Positions 19,172-26,737 of a stretch of 64,000 nucleotides of DNA are shown here, piece after piece. Numbering within the stretch: the stretch's first letter is position 1; every line of letters starts with the position of its first letter. The stretch is from Verrucomicrobiia bacterium (lineage in GTDB: Bacteria > Verrucomicrobiota > Verrucomicrobiia > Opitutales > Cerasicoccaceae). The notes below the pieces were generated by a model. It had not been told where the DNA came from. It was given only the letters and a program-made list of their open reading frames with translations, and ran no database searches. The DNA is taken from NCBI GenBank assembly GCA_030432235.1, contig JAUIHT010000002.1, positions 1 through 64,000 of the forward strand, given 5' to 3'. The translations under genes and the position numbers were made by a program.

Positions 19172-19217
19172 GCTCCTTTGCCGCAAAATATTGTCCCGTG
19201 CGGTCACGCACCGCGGG
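19172..19217. repeat. 46-base dispersed intergenic repeat, copy 1
   Basis: This segment matches 62406-62451 at 44 of 46 positions. It begins GCTCCTTTGCCGCAAAA and ends with the palindromic GTGCGGTCACGCAC and CGCGGG. It lies between the GH116 gene and ygfZ, outside coding sequence, directly followed by a second palindrome (CTGGGCTGTGCAAGCCCAG). Confidence 0.8.
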
Positions 19218-19254
19218 TCTGGGCTGTGCAAGCCCAGGTCGTGCGTCAGCAGCG

Positions 19255-20145
19255 TCACCCCACGGACACCGTCACGCCGCCGAGGGTGAGCGCGCTCCCC
19301 TCCTCTACCGCGCGGTGCTTGAGCAGGGCGAGGCCGACGGTTTGACCGTCCCCGGTGAAAGCGCTGCGCAGCTCTCCGGCGGACTTCTCCCCGGCCAGGA
19401 TTTCGGCGGGCAAAGACTCCGGCGGCGCGCCATCGAAAGTGACCCGGTACAAGCCCCGGTTGACCCGCCCCATGGCGTGGAGGCGGGCCATCACCTCCTG
19501 CCCGAGGTAGCAGCCCTTGTTGAACGCCACGGCGGATTTCTCCAGCGTGCCCTCCTGCGGCAAGTCGCCCGGGCCGATGTCCACCGGGATGCGCGGGATG
19601 CCGGAGCGGATGCGCTCGGCCTCGGCTTCGTCGGCGGTGGCCGGCTGCCAGTCGCCCACGGTCAGGAAAAGCTTCGGGTTAATCTCGTCGTCGATGCTGA
19701 GCAGCTCCGCGCACGGCTGCGCACTGCGGCGACCGGCAAACAGGTAATCGCCCTCCAACCGGAAGAACGACCCCGCCGCGCGTCCGCCGCGCTCCAGGGC
19801 GTTGAGCGCCCCCGGGCCCCAGCAGGACAGCAGCGACGCATTCGGCGTGAGGTCCTCGACCTCGACATCGTCGGCGATGATATTCTCCTCCACGATACCC
19901 CGCAGCAGCGCCGCCCCGCAGTAATAGCTGACGATTAAAAAGTCTTCCTCGCCCAGGCGCAGGATGAAGGAATCGGCGCGCACCTTGCCCTTGCGGTCCA
20001 GCCACAGCCCGTAAGTCACCGGATGCCCGGACGCCCCGCGCCGCAGGTCGTTCGAGAACTGGCTCTGCAGGAACGTCGGCGCGTCCTCCCCCGTCACCCG
20101 CAGCACCGCCCCCGACCTCGCCAATAAATACCTGTTTGCAGACAT
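19255..20145 (-). CDS. ygfZ: YgfZ/GcvT-family folate-binding Fe-S maintenance protein
   Basis: This 296-residue relative of the T-protein of glycine cleavage carries the YgfZ signature KGCYLGQE at residues 210-217, followed by ARLHAMGRVNRGLYRV. YgfZ (IBA57-like) proteins use tetrahydrofolate and the motif cysteine to help assemble or repair certain Fe-S enzymes. The N-terminal GATEDAPTFLQ-like opening (VTGEDAPTFLQSQFSNDL) and the HPVTYGLWLDRKGKV block are also typical. It is transcribed alone, divergent from the hsd operon, and ends next to the dispersed repeat. Length is normal for the family. Confidence 0.93.
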   Translation of the reverse strand: MSANRYLLARSGAVLRVTGEDAPTFLQSQFSNDLRRGASGHPVTYGLWLDRKGKVRADSFILRLGEEDFLIVSYYCGAALLRGIVEENIIADDVEVEDLTPNASLLSCWGPGALNALERGGRAAGSFFRLEGDYLFAGRRSAQPCAELLSIDDEINPKLFLTVGDWQPATADEAEAERIRSGIPRIPVDIGPGDLPQEGTLEKSAVAFNKGCYLGQEVMARLHAMGRVNRGLYRVTFDGAPPESLPAEILAGEKSAGELRSAFTGDGQTVGLALLKHRAVEEGSALTLGGVTVSVG

Positions 20146-20251
20146 TCCCCCACCCTACGTGCGATAAGCCGGATGTCAAAGATGGCTTGCATCACTTCAT
20201 TACCTATAAGCTTGCCGCTTTTTGCCTCCTACTACGAAATGCCAGCGTTGC

Positions 20252-21694
20252 ATGTTTGAACAAACTTTCAAGAACCTCGACGATGTGCTGTGGAAGGAGG
20301 CCGGGTGCGGCTCCGAGCTGGACTATGCCGAGCAAACCTCCTGGCTGCTCTTCCTGAAATACCTGGAGGACACTGAGCCTGCCCGCGAGATGAACGACAC
20401 CTTCGCGGGCCGCACCTACGCGCCCCTCTTTGAAAAGCCCTACCGCTGGAGCACCTGGGTGCACGCGCGCAAGGACGAGCTGACGGGCGACGACCTCATC
20501 AAGTTCGTCAACCACGAGCTCTTCCCCTACCTGCAGGGCTTCAAGCAGCCCGAGGGCGACCCCAACACTATCGAGTATAAAATCGGCGAAATCTTCTCCG
20601 AGGTGCGCAACAAGTTCTCCAGCGGCTACCTCATGCGGGACGCCGTGGACCTCATCGACGGGCTGGAGTTCAAGAGCCAGGAGCAAAAGCACGAGCTGTC
20701 CGACCTCTACGAGACGCGCATTAAAAACATGGGCAACGCCGGGCGCAACGGGGGCGAGTACTACACGCCGCGCCCGCTCATCCGCGCCATGATTCGCGTG
20801 ACCGACCCGCAGATCGGCGAGACCATCTTCGACCCTGCCTGCGGCTCGGCGGGCTTCCTTTGCGAAAGCTTCCAATATCTGTGGGAGAAGAACCGACAGC
20901 ACATGTCCCCCCAGCAGCTCGACTTCCTGCAGAGCAAAACCTTCCACGGACGGGAAAAGAAGTCCCTGGCCTACATCCTCGGGGTCATGAACATGATCCT
21001 GCACGGCATCGAGGCCCCCAACATCGTCCACGGCAATACCCTGGCGGAAAAGCCCCTCGACGACATCCAGCCGCACGAGCAGCACCACATCATCCTGGCC
21101 AATCCCCCCTTTGGCGGCAAGGAGCGCAAGGAGGTGCAACAGAACTTCTCCATCAAGACGGGCGAGACCGCCTTCCTCTTCCTCCAGTACTTTATCAAGT
21201 CGCTCAAGCCCGGCGGGCGCGCTGCCGTCATTATTAAGAACACTTTCCTTTCCAATAGCGACAACGCCAGCCGCAGCCTGCGCAAGCGCCTGCTGGAGGA
21301 CAGCGACCTGCATACCATCCTCGACTGCCCGGCCAAGACCTTCCTCGGTGCGGGGGTCAAGACCGTCGTCCTCTTCTTCACCAAGGGCGCGCCCACGCGC
21401 AAGCTATGGTACTACCAGCTCGACCCCGGCCGCTCCCTCGGCAAGACCAGCCCGCTCAACGACGACGACCTGGCCGAGTTTGTAGAATTTCAAAAGACGA
21501 AGGCGGACAGCGAGCGCTCCTGGTCCATCGACGTTAAGACGCTGGACAAGGACAGCGCCGACCTCTCGGTCAAGAACCCCAACGCCCCCGAGGCTGAGCC
21601 CCTGCGCGACCCCGCCGAGATCCTCGACGAAATCGCCGCCCTCGAGCAGGAAACCGCCGAAGCCCTCAACGACATCCGCGCCCTCATCGCATGA
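20252..21694 (+). CDS. hsdM: type I restriction-modification system, methyltransferase subunit HsdM
   Basis: This 480-residue N6-adenine methyltransferase subunit opens with the HsdM N-terminal helical domain (MFEQTFKNLDDVLWKEAG), which fixes the start at ATG 20252. A TTG at 20222 would add ten untypical residues. It continues with GGEYYTPRPLIRAMI, the AdoMet motif DPACGSAGFL (194-203) and the catalytic NPPF (284-287). With HsdS it methylates host recognition sites; with HsdR it forms the restriction complex. The stop overlaps the hsdS start (ATGA), so the two are translationally coupled. No inactivating change is visible. Confidence 0.96.
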   Translation: MFEQTFKNLDDVLWKEAGCGSELDYAEQTSWLLFLKYLEDTEPAREMNDTFAGRTYAPLFEKPYRWSTWVHARKDELTGDDLIKFVNHELFPYLQGFKQPEGDPNTIEYKIGEIFSEVRNKFSSGYLMRDAVDLIDGLEFKSQEQKHELSDLYETRIKNMGNAGRNGGEYYTPRPLIRAMIRVTDPQIGETIFDPACGSAGFLCESFQYLWEKNRQHMSPQQLDFLQSKTFHGREKKSLAYILGVMNMILHGIEAPNIVHGNTLAEKPLDDIQPHEQHHIILANPPFGGKERKEVQQNFSIKTGETAFLFLQYFIKSLKPGGRAAVIIKNTFLSNSDNASRSLRKRLLEDSDLHTILDCPAKTFLGAGVKTVVLFFTKGAPTRKLWYYQLDPGRSLGKTSPLNDDDLAEFVEFQKTKADSERSWSIDVKTLDKDSADLSVKNPNAPEAEPLRDPAEILDEIAALEQETAEALNDIRALIA

Positions 21695-22866
21695 AAAACT
21701 GGAAGACAGTAAAGCTCGGGGAGGTTGTAGAACCAATAGAAACAACAGATCCTACAAAGGCGGCTCAGAACGAATTCACTTATATAGATGTCTCTAGCAT
21801 CTCACGCGCTTCATTTGAGATAGAAAGCACGAGCGTTCTCCTTGGTAAGGATGCTCCTAGCCGAGCAAGGCGCGCAGTAAAAGAGGGAGATGTGCTTTTT
21901 GCCACCATTCGCCCTACACTCCAGCGAATTGCCATTGTCCCACAAGAACTTGATGGAGCCGTTTGCAGCACTGGCTACTATGTCTTACGTGCTAAATCAG
22001 AATTGGTCAGTCCTTCCTATATATTTCACTATCTATTTTCCGAGGCGTTCTTTGCTGAAATGGAGCAATTGCAAAGAGGTGCCAGTTATCCTGCCGTTAG
22101 CGACAACGACGTTAAGCAACATTATATCCCTCTGCCGCCGCTGGAGGAGCAGAAGCGCATCGTGGCGATACTCGACACCGCCTTCGCCGCCATCGCCACC
22201 GCCACCGCCAACACCCAAAAAGTCCACGACAAAGCCAAGGAGGTGTTTGAGCGGGCTCGAAGGGATTTTATACAAGCAGGCGGTAACGGATGGATCGAAA
22301 CAACAATTGGTCAGCAATTAGTCCTACAAAGAGGTTTTGATATTACCAAGTCTCAACAAGAGTCAGGAAAAATTCCAGTTGTCTCTAGTGGTGGAATAAA
22401 GAGCTATCACTCAACTTTCAAAGCATCAGGACCTGGCGTCATTCTTGGCCGTAAAGGTTCGATTGGCTCAATATATTACATAGAAGAAGATTATTGGCCG
22501 CACGACACGACACTCTGGGTTAAGGATTACAAAGATAATCTTCCCAAATATATCTTTCACTTTATGCATACGCTAGATTTGCGTGGATTAGATTCTGGCA
22601 CTGCAAATCCTGCTTTGAATCGAAATTTGATTCACCCAATAAAAGTGCTTTGGCCTACAATCTTCCAGCAGCACCGCATCGTGGAAAAGCTGGATGCGCT
22701 GGCGGAGCAGACGGAGCGGGTGGCGGCGCTGGCCGAGCGTAAGCTGGCCCTGCTCGACGCACTGAAGCAATCCCTCCTCGCCAAAGCCTTCCGCGGCGAG
22801 CTGACCACCGAAGACGCCCAGCCCGGGAACGCAGCTCTCCTGAGCTGCTCCCAAGCCATAGCCTAA
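21691..22866 (+). CDS. hsdS: type I restriction-modification specificity subunit HsdS
   Basis: The 391-residue protein has two target-recognition domains (about 1-140 and 195-320). Each is followed by a conserved helical spacer: PPLEEQKRIVAILDTAFAA and, later, QQHRIVEKLDALAEQTERV. It reads two half-sites and so sets the specificity of the system. Both recognition domains are distinctly AT-rich, while the spacers are GC-rich like the rest of the operon, a common sign of domain exchange. The natural end is probably around AFRGELTTEDAQ. The last residues (PGNAALLSCSQAIA) are encoded by a REP hairpin at 22825-22852, so the C terminus has been rewritten by repeat insertion. Confidence 0.93.
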   Translation: MKNWKTVKLGEVVEPIETTDPTKAAQNEFTYIDVSSISRASFEIESTSVLLGKDAPSRARRAVKEGDVLFATIRPTLQRIAIVPQELDGAVCSTGYYVLRAKSELVSPSYIFHYLFSEAFFAEMEQLQRGASYPAVSDNDVKQHYIPLPPLEEQKRIVAILDTAFAAIATATANTQKVHDKAKEVFERARRDFIQAGGNGWIETTIGQQLVLQRGFDITKSQQESGKIPVVSSGGIKSYHSTFKASGPGVILGRKGSIGSIYYIEEDYWPHDTTLWVKDYKDNLPKYIFHFMHTLDLRGLDSGTANPALNRNLIHPIKVLWPTIFQQHRIVEKLDALAEQTERVAALAERKLALLDALKQSLLAKAFRGELTTEDAQPGNAALLSCSQAIA

Positions 22867-22954
22867 ATGCAGAACAGCTTCAACAGACTAAAGGTAAAAG
22901 CGAATCAGGAGATTCGCGCTCCCAATAGGAACGCAGCTCTCCTGAGCTGCTCCC
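22825..22954. repeat. REP-like hairpin cluster between hsdS and the RAYT gene
   Basis: Three hairpins of one family occur here. GCAGCTC-TCCT-GAGCTGC lies at 22831-22848 with GGGAAC before it, inside hsdS. GCGAATC-AGGA-GATTCGC lies at 22900-22917, followed by GCTCCC. GCAGCTC-TCCT-GAGCTGC lies at 22933-22950 with GGAAC before it. The second and third face each other, like the paired REPs of a BIME. The stem is seven perfect pairs, the loop is NGGA or its complement, and the tail is G(T/C)TCCC. Confidence 0.88.
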
Positions 22955-22968
22955 AAGCCGCCGTGTAG

Positions 22969-23691
22969 ATGGAGGGAGAGAGGAAAGCGGGAAGAGTCGA
23001 GGCAGGTCAGGAGACCTGCGTGCCCGGAAGTTGCGTTCCTAAAATTTGCGAACCTAAAGGGTGGCACTCGCGGGGTTACTTGCCTCACTTCGACAGCACT
23101 CACCATATCCAGCATGTTACCTTGCATCTGGCTGACAGTCTGCCGAAGGACGTCCTTGAGCGTTTAGATGAGTCCTTAAGATTATTGCCGGACGCTGAGC
23201 AAAAGCTTGAGCGTGTTCAGCGTCTGCAAGAGCTCATAGATGCGGGTTACGGGTCTTGTGTTTTCAATGAGCCCGAACCGGCTGAGATGATGCAGCAAAC
23301 TTTGCAGCATTTCGACGGCGAGCGATATGAGCTACACGCGTGGGTAATCATGCCCAACCATGTCCACGTCCTGCTGCAAACTAAAGGCGATTGGGAATTG
23401 TCGAAGGTGGTTGCCAGTTGGAAGAAGTTTAGCGCGCGGAGGATAAATGATTGGAAAAGGGCAGTAGAGGCAACTCGGGAGAGTTGCGTTCCCAAGAGTT
23501 GTGTACCCGGGAACGCAGCTCTCCCGAGCTGCCACTCCCCCGCTCCCGTCTGGCATTCGGAGTATTGGGACCGGTACATCCGGAACGACAACCACTATCA
23601 TCAAGTACTGGAGTATATACATAACAATCCAGTAAAAGCTGGTCTTTGCGAAAATCCTAAACTATGGCCTTGGAGCAGCTTAGCTAAGTAA
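22969..23691 (+). CDS. REP-associated tyrosine transposase (RAYT, Y1_Tnp/IS200-like)
   Basis: The frame encodes 240 residues of a single-strand HUH transposase. WHSRGYLPHFDS is the usual RAYT opening, MPNHVHVLLQ carries the HUH pair H131/H133, and YIRNDNHYHQVLEYIHNNPV contains the catalytic tyrosine region. The first 30 residues (rich in ETCVP/SCVP words) are translated REP hairpin (23002-23019), so the ancestral start was probably near GWHSRGYL. A second REP pair is inserted in frame at 23470-23537 (ESCVPKSCVPGNAALPSC), between the helix ending RRINDW and the conserved VWHSEYWDRYIRN. RAYTs mobilise or maintain their REPs. This one sits in the hsd operon, three bases before hsdR. Confidence 0.92.
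   Translation: MEGERKAGRVEAGQETCVPGSCVPKICEPKGWHSRGYLPHFDSTHHIQHVTLHLADSLPKDVLERLDESLRLLPDAEQKLERVQRLQELIDAGYGSCVFNEPEPAEMMQQTLQHFDGERYELHAWVIMPNHVHVLLQTKGDWELSKVVASWKKFSARRINDWKRAVEATRESCVPKSCVPGNAALPSCHSPAPVWHSEYWDRYIRNDNHYHQVLEYIHNNPVKAGLCENPKLWPWSSLAK
23002..23040. repeat. REP hairpin within the 5' end of the RAYT frame
   Basis: GCAGGTC (23002-23008), loop AGGA, GACCTGC (23013-23019), then GTGCCCGG and a partial tail TTGCGTTCC. The stem differs from its neighbours but both arms change together. It is translated as part of the transposase N terminus. Confidence 0.85.
23470..23537. repeat. inverted pair of REP hairpins inside the RAYT coding sequence
   Basis: GCAACTC-GGGA-GAGTTGC (23470-23487) is followed by GTTCCC. 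After a short linker, GGGAAC precedes GCAGCTC-TCCC-GAGCTGC (23515-23532). The two face each other head to head and are read through in frame. Confidence 0.87.
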
Positions 23692-23694
23692 TCC

Positions 23695-26151
23695 ATGGAC
23701 CACTACACCGAAGCCGACACACGTGCGGAGCTGATTGACCATCAGCTTAATGCTGCGGGTTGGACTACAGGTGGTTCCATTCGAGTATCACGCGAATACG
23801 TGCTTTCCATCGGGCGGCTTCAAGGCGGGGGACGTCGCAGCAAGCTACTCAAGGCCGACTACGTCTTGTTTTACCGGGACCAGCCCTTGGCCGTCATTGA
23901 GGCTAAGGCGAAGGGGCTCGGGTCCGGCGAGGGCGTCGGGCAGGCCAAGGACTACGCAGAAAAGCTCGACGCGCCTTTTGCTTTCTCCACCGACGGTGTC
24001 GAGCTCTATCGCATCGACATGCGCCGTGGCACGGAGGGCCCCATCGAGGCCTACCCCACGCCGGACGAGCTCTGGCTGGACCTCTACGGGGAAACCGAAA
24101 AGCGCGAGCAGGTCTGGCGCGAGCGCTTCGCCGCCGTGCCCATCGAGGATAAGAGCGGGCAGTGGCAGCCGCGCTACTACCAGCACGCCGCCATCACCCA
24201 TGCGCTTGGGGCCATTGCCGCCGGGCGCGACCGCATCCTGCTGACCCTCGCTACTGGCACGGGCAAGACCGCCATCGCCTTCCAAATCGCCTGGAAGCTC
24301 TTCGAGAGCCGCTGGAATCTGGATGCATGGGGACACCAGGAACAGGAAACGGCAGGCAGCTCGGGAGAGCTGCCTACCCGGGAACGCGAATCTCCTGATT
24401 CGCTTACTGAAGAGCAGAACAGGAGTTCTGCGCTCCCGAAATTGCGCCGCCCGCGCATCCTGTTCCTGGCCGACCGCAACGTGCTCGCCAACCAGGCCTA
24501 TAACAGCTTCTCCGCCTTCGACGAAAACGCCCTCGTGCGCATCGACCCGGCGGAAATCCGCAAGAAAGGCAAGGTGCCGACGAACGGCTCGCTCTTCTTC
24601 ACCATCTTCCAGACCTTCATGACGGATCGCGGCGAGGCCGACACCGCCAAGCTCTGTTACGAGCAATACCCGCCGGACTTTTTCGACCTCATCATCATCG
24701 ACGAGTGCCACCGCGGCGGGGCCAAGGACGAGTCCACCTGGCGCGACATCCTCACGCACTTCCGCCCCGCCGTACAGCTTGGGCTGACCGCCACCCCCAA
24801 ACGCAAGGACAACGTCGACACCTACGCCTACTTCGGCGAGCCCGTCTACGTCTACTCGCTCAAGGACGGTATCAACGACGGCTACCTGACCCCCTTCAAG
24901 GTGAAGCAAATCCAGACCACGCTCGACGACTATGTTTTTACACCCGACGACGACGTGCTGGAGGGCGAGGTCGAAGCGGGCAAGCGCTACGAGGAAAAGG
25001 ACTTCAACCGCATCATCGAAATCAAAGAGCGCGAGGCCAAGCGCGTGCAGGTTTTCCTCGACTTGATTGACCAAAAGGAAAAGACCCTCGTCTTCTGTGC
25101 CAACCAGGCCCACGCGGCGCTCGTGCGCGACCTCATCAATCAATACGCCGCTAGCGACCACCCCTTTTACTGCTGCCGCGTGACCGCCAACGACGGCGCC
25201 ATCGGCGAGGAGAAGCTGCGCGAGTTCCAAGACAACGAACGCAGCATCCCCACCATCCTCACCACCTCGCAAAAGCTTTCTACTGGAGTCGACGCCCGCA
25301 ACGTCCGCAACATCGTGCTCATGCGCCCGGTCAACAGCATGATCGAGTTTAAGCAAATCGTCGGGCGCGGTACCCGGCTCTATGACGGCAAGGACTTCTT
25401 TACCATCTACGATTTCGTCAAAGCCTACCATCACTTCAGCGACCCGGAGTGGGACGGCGAACCAATCGAGCCGGTAGCCCCTAAGCCTAAACCGGGGCCC
25501 ACACCACCCGGCCCCGAGCCCGATGGTCCAGGCGGTGATGGTCCTCCGCCTGAGCCGCGCCAAAAGATTAAAATCAGGCTGGCCGACGGCAAGGAGCGCA
25601 CCATTCAGCACATGATGATGACGAGCTACTGGAGCGCGGAGGGCAAGCCCGTGTCCGCGCATCAGTTTGCCCAGGAGCTTTTCGGGGCCCTACCCACGCT
25701 CTTTAAGGACGAAGTACAGCTGCGCGAAATCTGGGGCCGTCCCGACACGCGCGAGAAGCTGTTACAGGCCCTCGAAGAAAAGGGCTATGGCCGCGAGCAG
25801 CTCGCGGAGTTCGCCGACGCCATCGACGCCCCCCAAAGCGACCTCTATGACGTCCTGGCCTACATCGCTTACAAGAGCCAACCTCTGACACGCGAGGAGC
25901 GTGTGCACAACCACCGCACCCTCATCTTCGAGGGCTACGCCGACCCTCAACGCGAGTTTATCGACTTTGTCTTGAGCCAATATGTGAAGACCGGGCTCAG
26001 CGCTCTAGAGCTGCCCTCGCTGGGCAAGCTCCTAACGCTCAAGTACCACTCTCCGGACGTAGCAGTCAAAAGCCTCGGCAACCCCACAGACATCCGCGAT
26101 CTTTTCTCAGACTTCCAGCATCATCTTTACGAAGACGATGTGGTGGCGTAA
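23695..26151 (+). CDS. hsdR: type I restriction endonuclease subunit HsdR
   Basis: This 818-residue motor and nuclease subunit has an N-terminal PD-(D/E)xK domain with D55, E69 and K71 (KADYVLF ... LAVIEAKA). SF2 translocase motifs follow: ATGTGKT (186-192), DECH (336-339), TATP (365-368) and QIVGRGTR (554-561). A proline-rich linker (about 595-622) leads to an EcoEI-like C-terminal domain. Between KLFESRWNLD and LRRPRILFLADRN there are about 39 extra residues (211-249) encoded by three REP hairpins (24356-24431). The relatives I know join these segments by only a few residues. The frame is preserved, so the protein may still work. The RAYT gene now separates hsdR from hsdS and may alter its expression. 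Confidence 0.95.
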   Translation: MDHYTEADTRAELIDHQLNAAGWTTGGSIRVSREYVLSIGRLQGGGRRSKLLKADYVLFYRDQPLAVIEAKAKGLGSGEGVGQAKDYAEKLDAPFAFSTDGVELYRIDMRRGTEGPIEAYPTPDELWLDLYGETEKREQVWRERFAAVPIEDKSGQWQPRYYQHAAITHALGAIAAGRDRILLTLATGTGKTAIAFQIAWKLFESRWNLDAWGHQEQETAGSSGELPTRERESPDSLTEEQNRSSALPKLRRPRILFLADRNVLANQAYNSFSAFDENALVRIDPAEIRKKGKVPTNGSLFFTIFQTFMTDRGEADTAKLCYEQYPPDFFDLIIIDECHRGGAKDESTWRDILTHFRPAVQLGLTATPKRKDNVDTYAYFGEPVYVYSLKDGINDGYLTPFKVKQIQTTLDDYVFTPDDDVLEGEVEAGKRYEEKDFNRIIEIKEREAKRVQVFLDLIDQKEKTLVFCANQAHAALVRDLINQYAASDHPFYCCRVTANDGAIGEEKLREFQDNERSIPTILTTSQKLSTGVDARNVRNIVLMRPVNSMIEFKQIVGRGTRLYDGKDFFTIYDFVKAYHHFSDPEWDGEPIEPVAPKPKPGPTPPGPEPDGPGGDGPPPEPRQKIKIRLADGKERTIQHMMMTSYWSAEGKPVSAHQFAQELFGALPTLFKDEVQLREIWGRPDTREKLLQALEEKGYGREQLAEFADAIDAPQSDLYDVLAYIAYKSQPLTREERVHNHRTLIFEGYADPQREFIDFVLSQYVKTGLSALELPSLGKLLTLKYHSPDVAVKSLGNPTDIRDLFSDFQHHLYEDDVVA
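24356..24437. repeat. three REP hairpins inserted in frame in hsdR
   Basis: The hairpins are GCAGCTC-GGGA-GAGCTGC (24356-24373), GCGAATC-TCCT-GATTCGC (24386-24403) and GCAGAAC-AGGA-GTTCTGC (24414-24431). A CTACCCGGGAAC junction joins the first two, and GCTCCCG follows the third. Orientation alternates. Together they add codons between the Walker A motif and the next helicase motif. Confidence 0.88.
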
Positions 26152-26169
26152 AGCCGTTGGCAGATTCTT

Positions 26170-26484
26170 TCCGCTCAATATCGAGACCTTTCCTCTCTTC
26201 GGCGCCCCCATTTCCTAAGCTGGCGGAATGGATGCGCCGATGACTTGGATGGCTGCGCTCATGAGCGGGGAGGTTGCGCTGGCTGGCTGAGTCTTTCGGC
26301 TCGTTGGCAAAATGGATGCGCTCCTTGGCGGGCTCACTGCGCTGGCAAGCGCACGGAATGCGCTCGTGAGGAAAACCACTGCGCCGGTTGGCGCATTGCC
26401 CCCGCTTGTCAGGGGAACGGTTGCGCTCATGAGCGGGGCGTTTGGGCTGGCCGGCGCGCTGGACGCGCCGCTGCGCACGGTTGA
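26170..26484. repeat. degenerate tandem array with exact 21-bp period
   Basis: A TGCGCT-like word recurs every 21 bases without a phase slip. Clear copies start at 26233, 26254, 26275, 26317, 26338, 26359, 26380 and 26422. Weaker ones lie at 26170, 26191, 26212, 26296, 26401, 26443 and 26464. The rest of each unit is degenerate (often a GAGCGGGG or GGCG word). The array starts about 20 bases after the hsdR stop. On the reverse strand one frame is open and reads as heptads of the form xxPAxxR. Confidence 0.75.
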
Positions 26485-26610
26485 GTAACGGGCTGGCGCA
26501 TGCAGGGCGTCTTGGCGGCAAAGCGTTCCCGGGGTGAGCATGGAAGGCTGCTTGCCGTGAAAAGGACATGAGCGCTGCCATCTACTTAATTAGGCTTTAA
26601 AATGATCCAA

Positions 26611-26641
26611 TTACATTAATACAATATTAACGTGATATAAT
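26611..26641 (+). promoter_or_regulatory. possible promoter for the gene at 26738
   Basis: In an AT-rich stretch, TTACAT (26611-26616) and a perfect TATAAT (26636-26641) are 19 bases apart, about 95 bases before the ATG. Spacing is slightly long, so this is tentative. Confidence 0.35.
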
Positions 26642-26737
26642 TAGTTGATTTTTCGCGATTGACCTGAATCATGGAATCATCCTTTCGCGCGAGTTCATCC
26701 GCGATCTCTACACAAAACCATCATCCACAGAAAACTC

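Noticed and set aside
20222-20251. Upstream TTG start for hsdM
   Set aside because: It adds ten residues not seen in HsdM proteins, whereas ATG at 20252 gives the standard N terminus.
23845-25662. Minus-strand open frame of 605 codons opposite hsdR
   Set aside because: Shadow frame. The plus strand carries nuclease and helicase motifs throughout.
22969-26151. Possibility that hsdR is a pseudogene because of the transposase and REP insertions
   Set aside because: The frame is intact and all nuclease and helicase motifs are present, so I call it a gene with an insertion.
26066-26581. Minus-strand open frame of 171 codons over the end of hsdR and the 21-bp array
   Set aside because: It overlaps hsdR coding sequence, has no ribosome binding site that I can see and reads as degenerate heptads. 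I list the region as a repeat array and leave the peptide only as an alternative.
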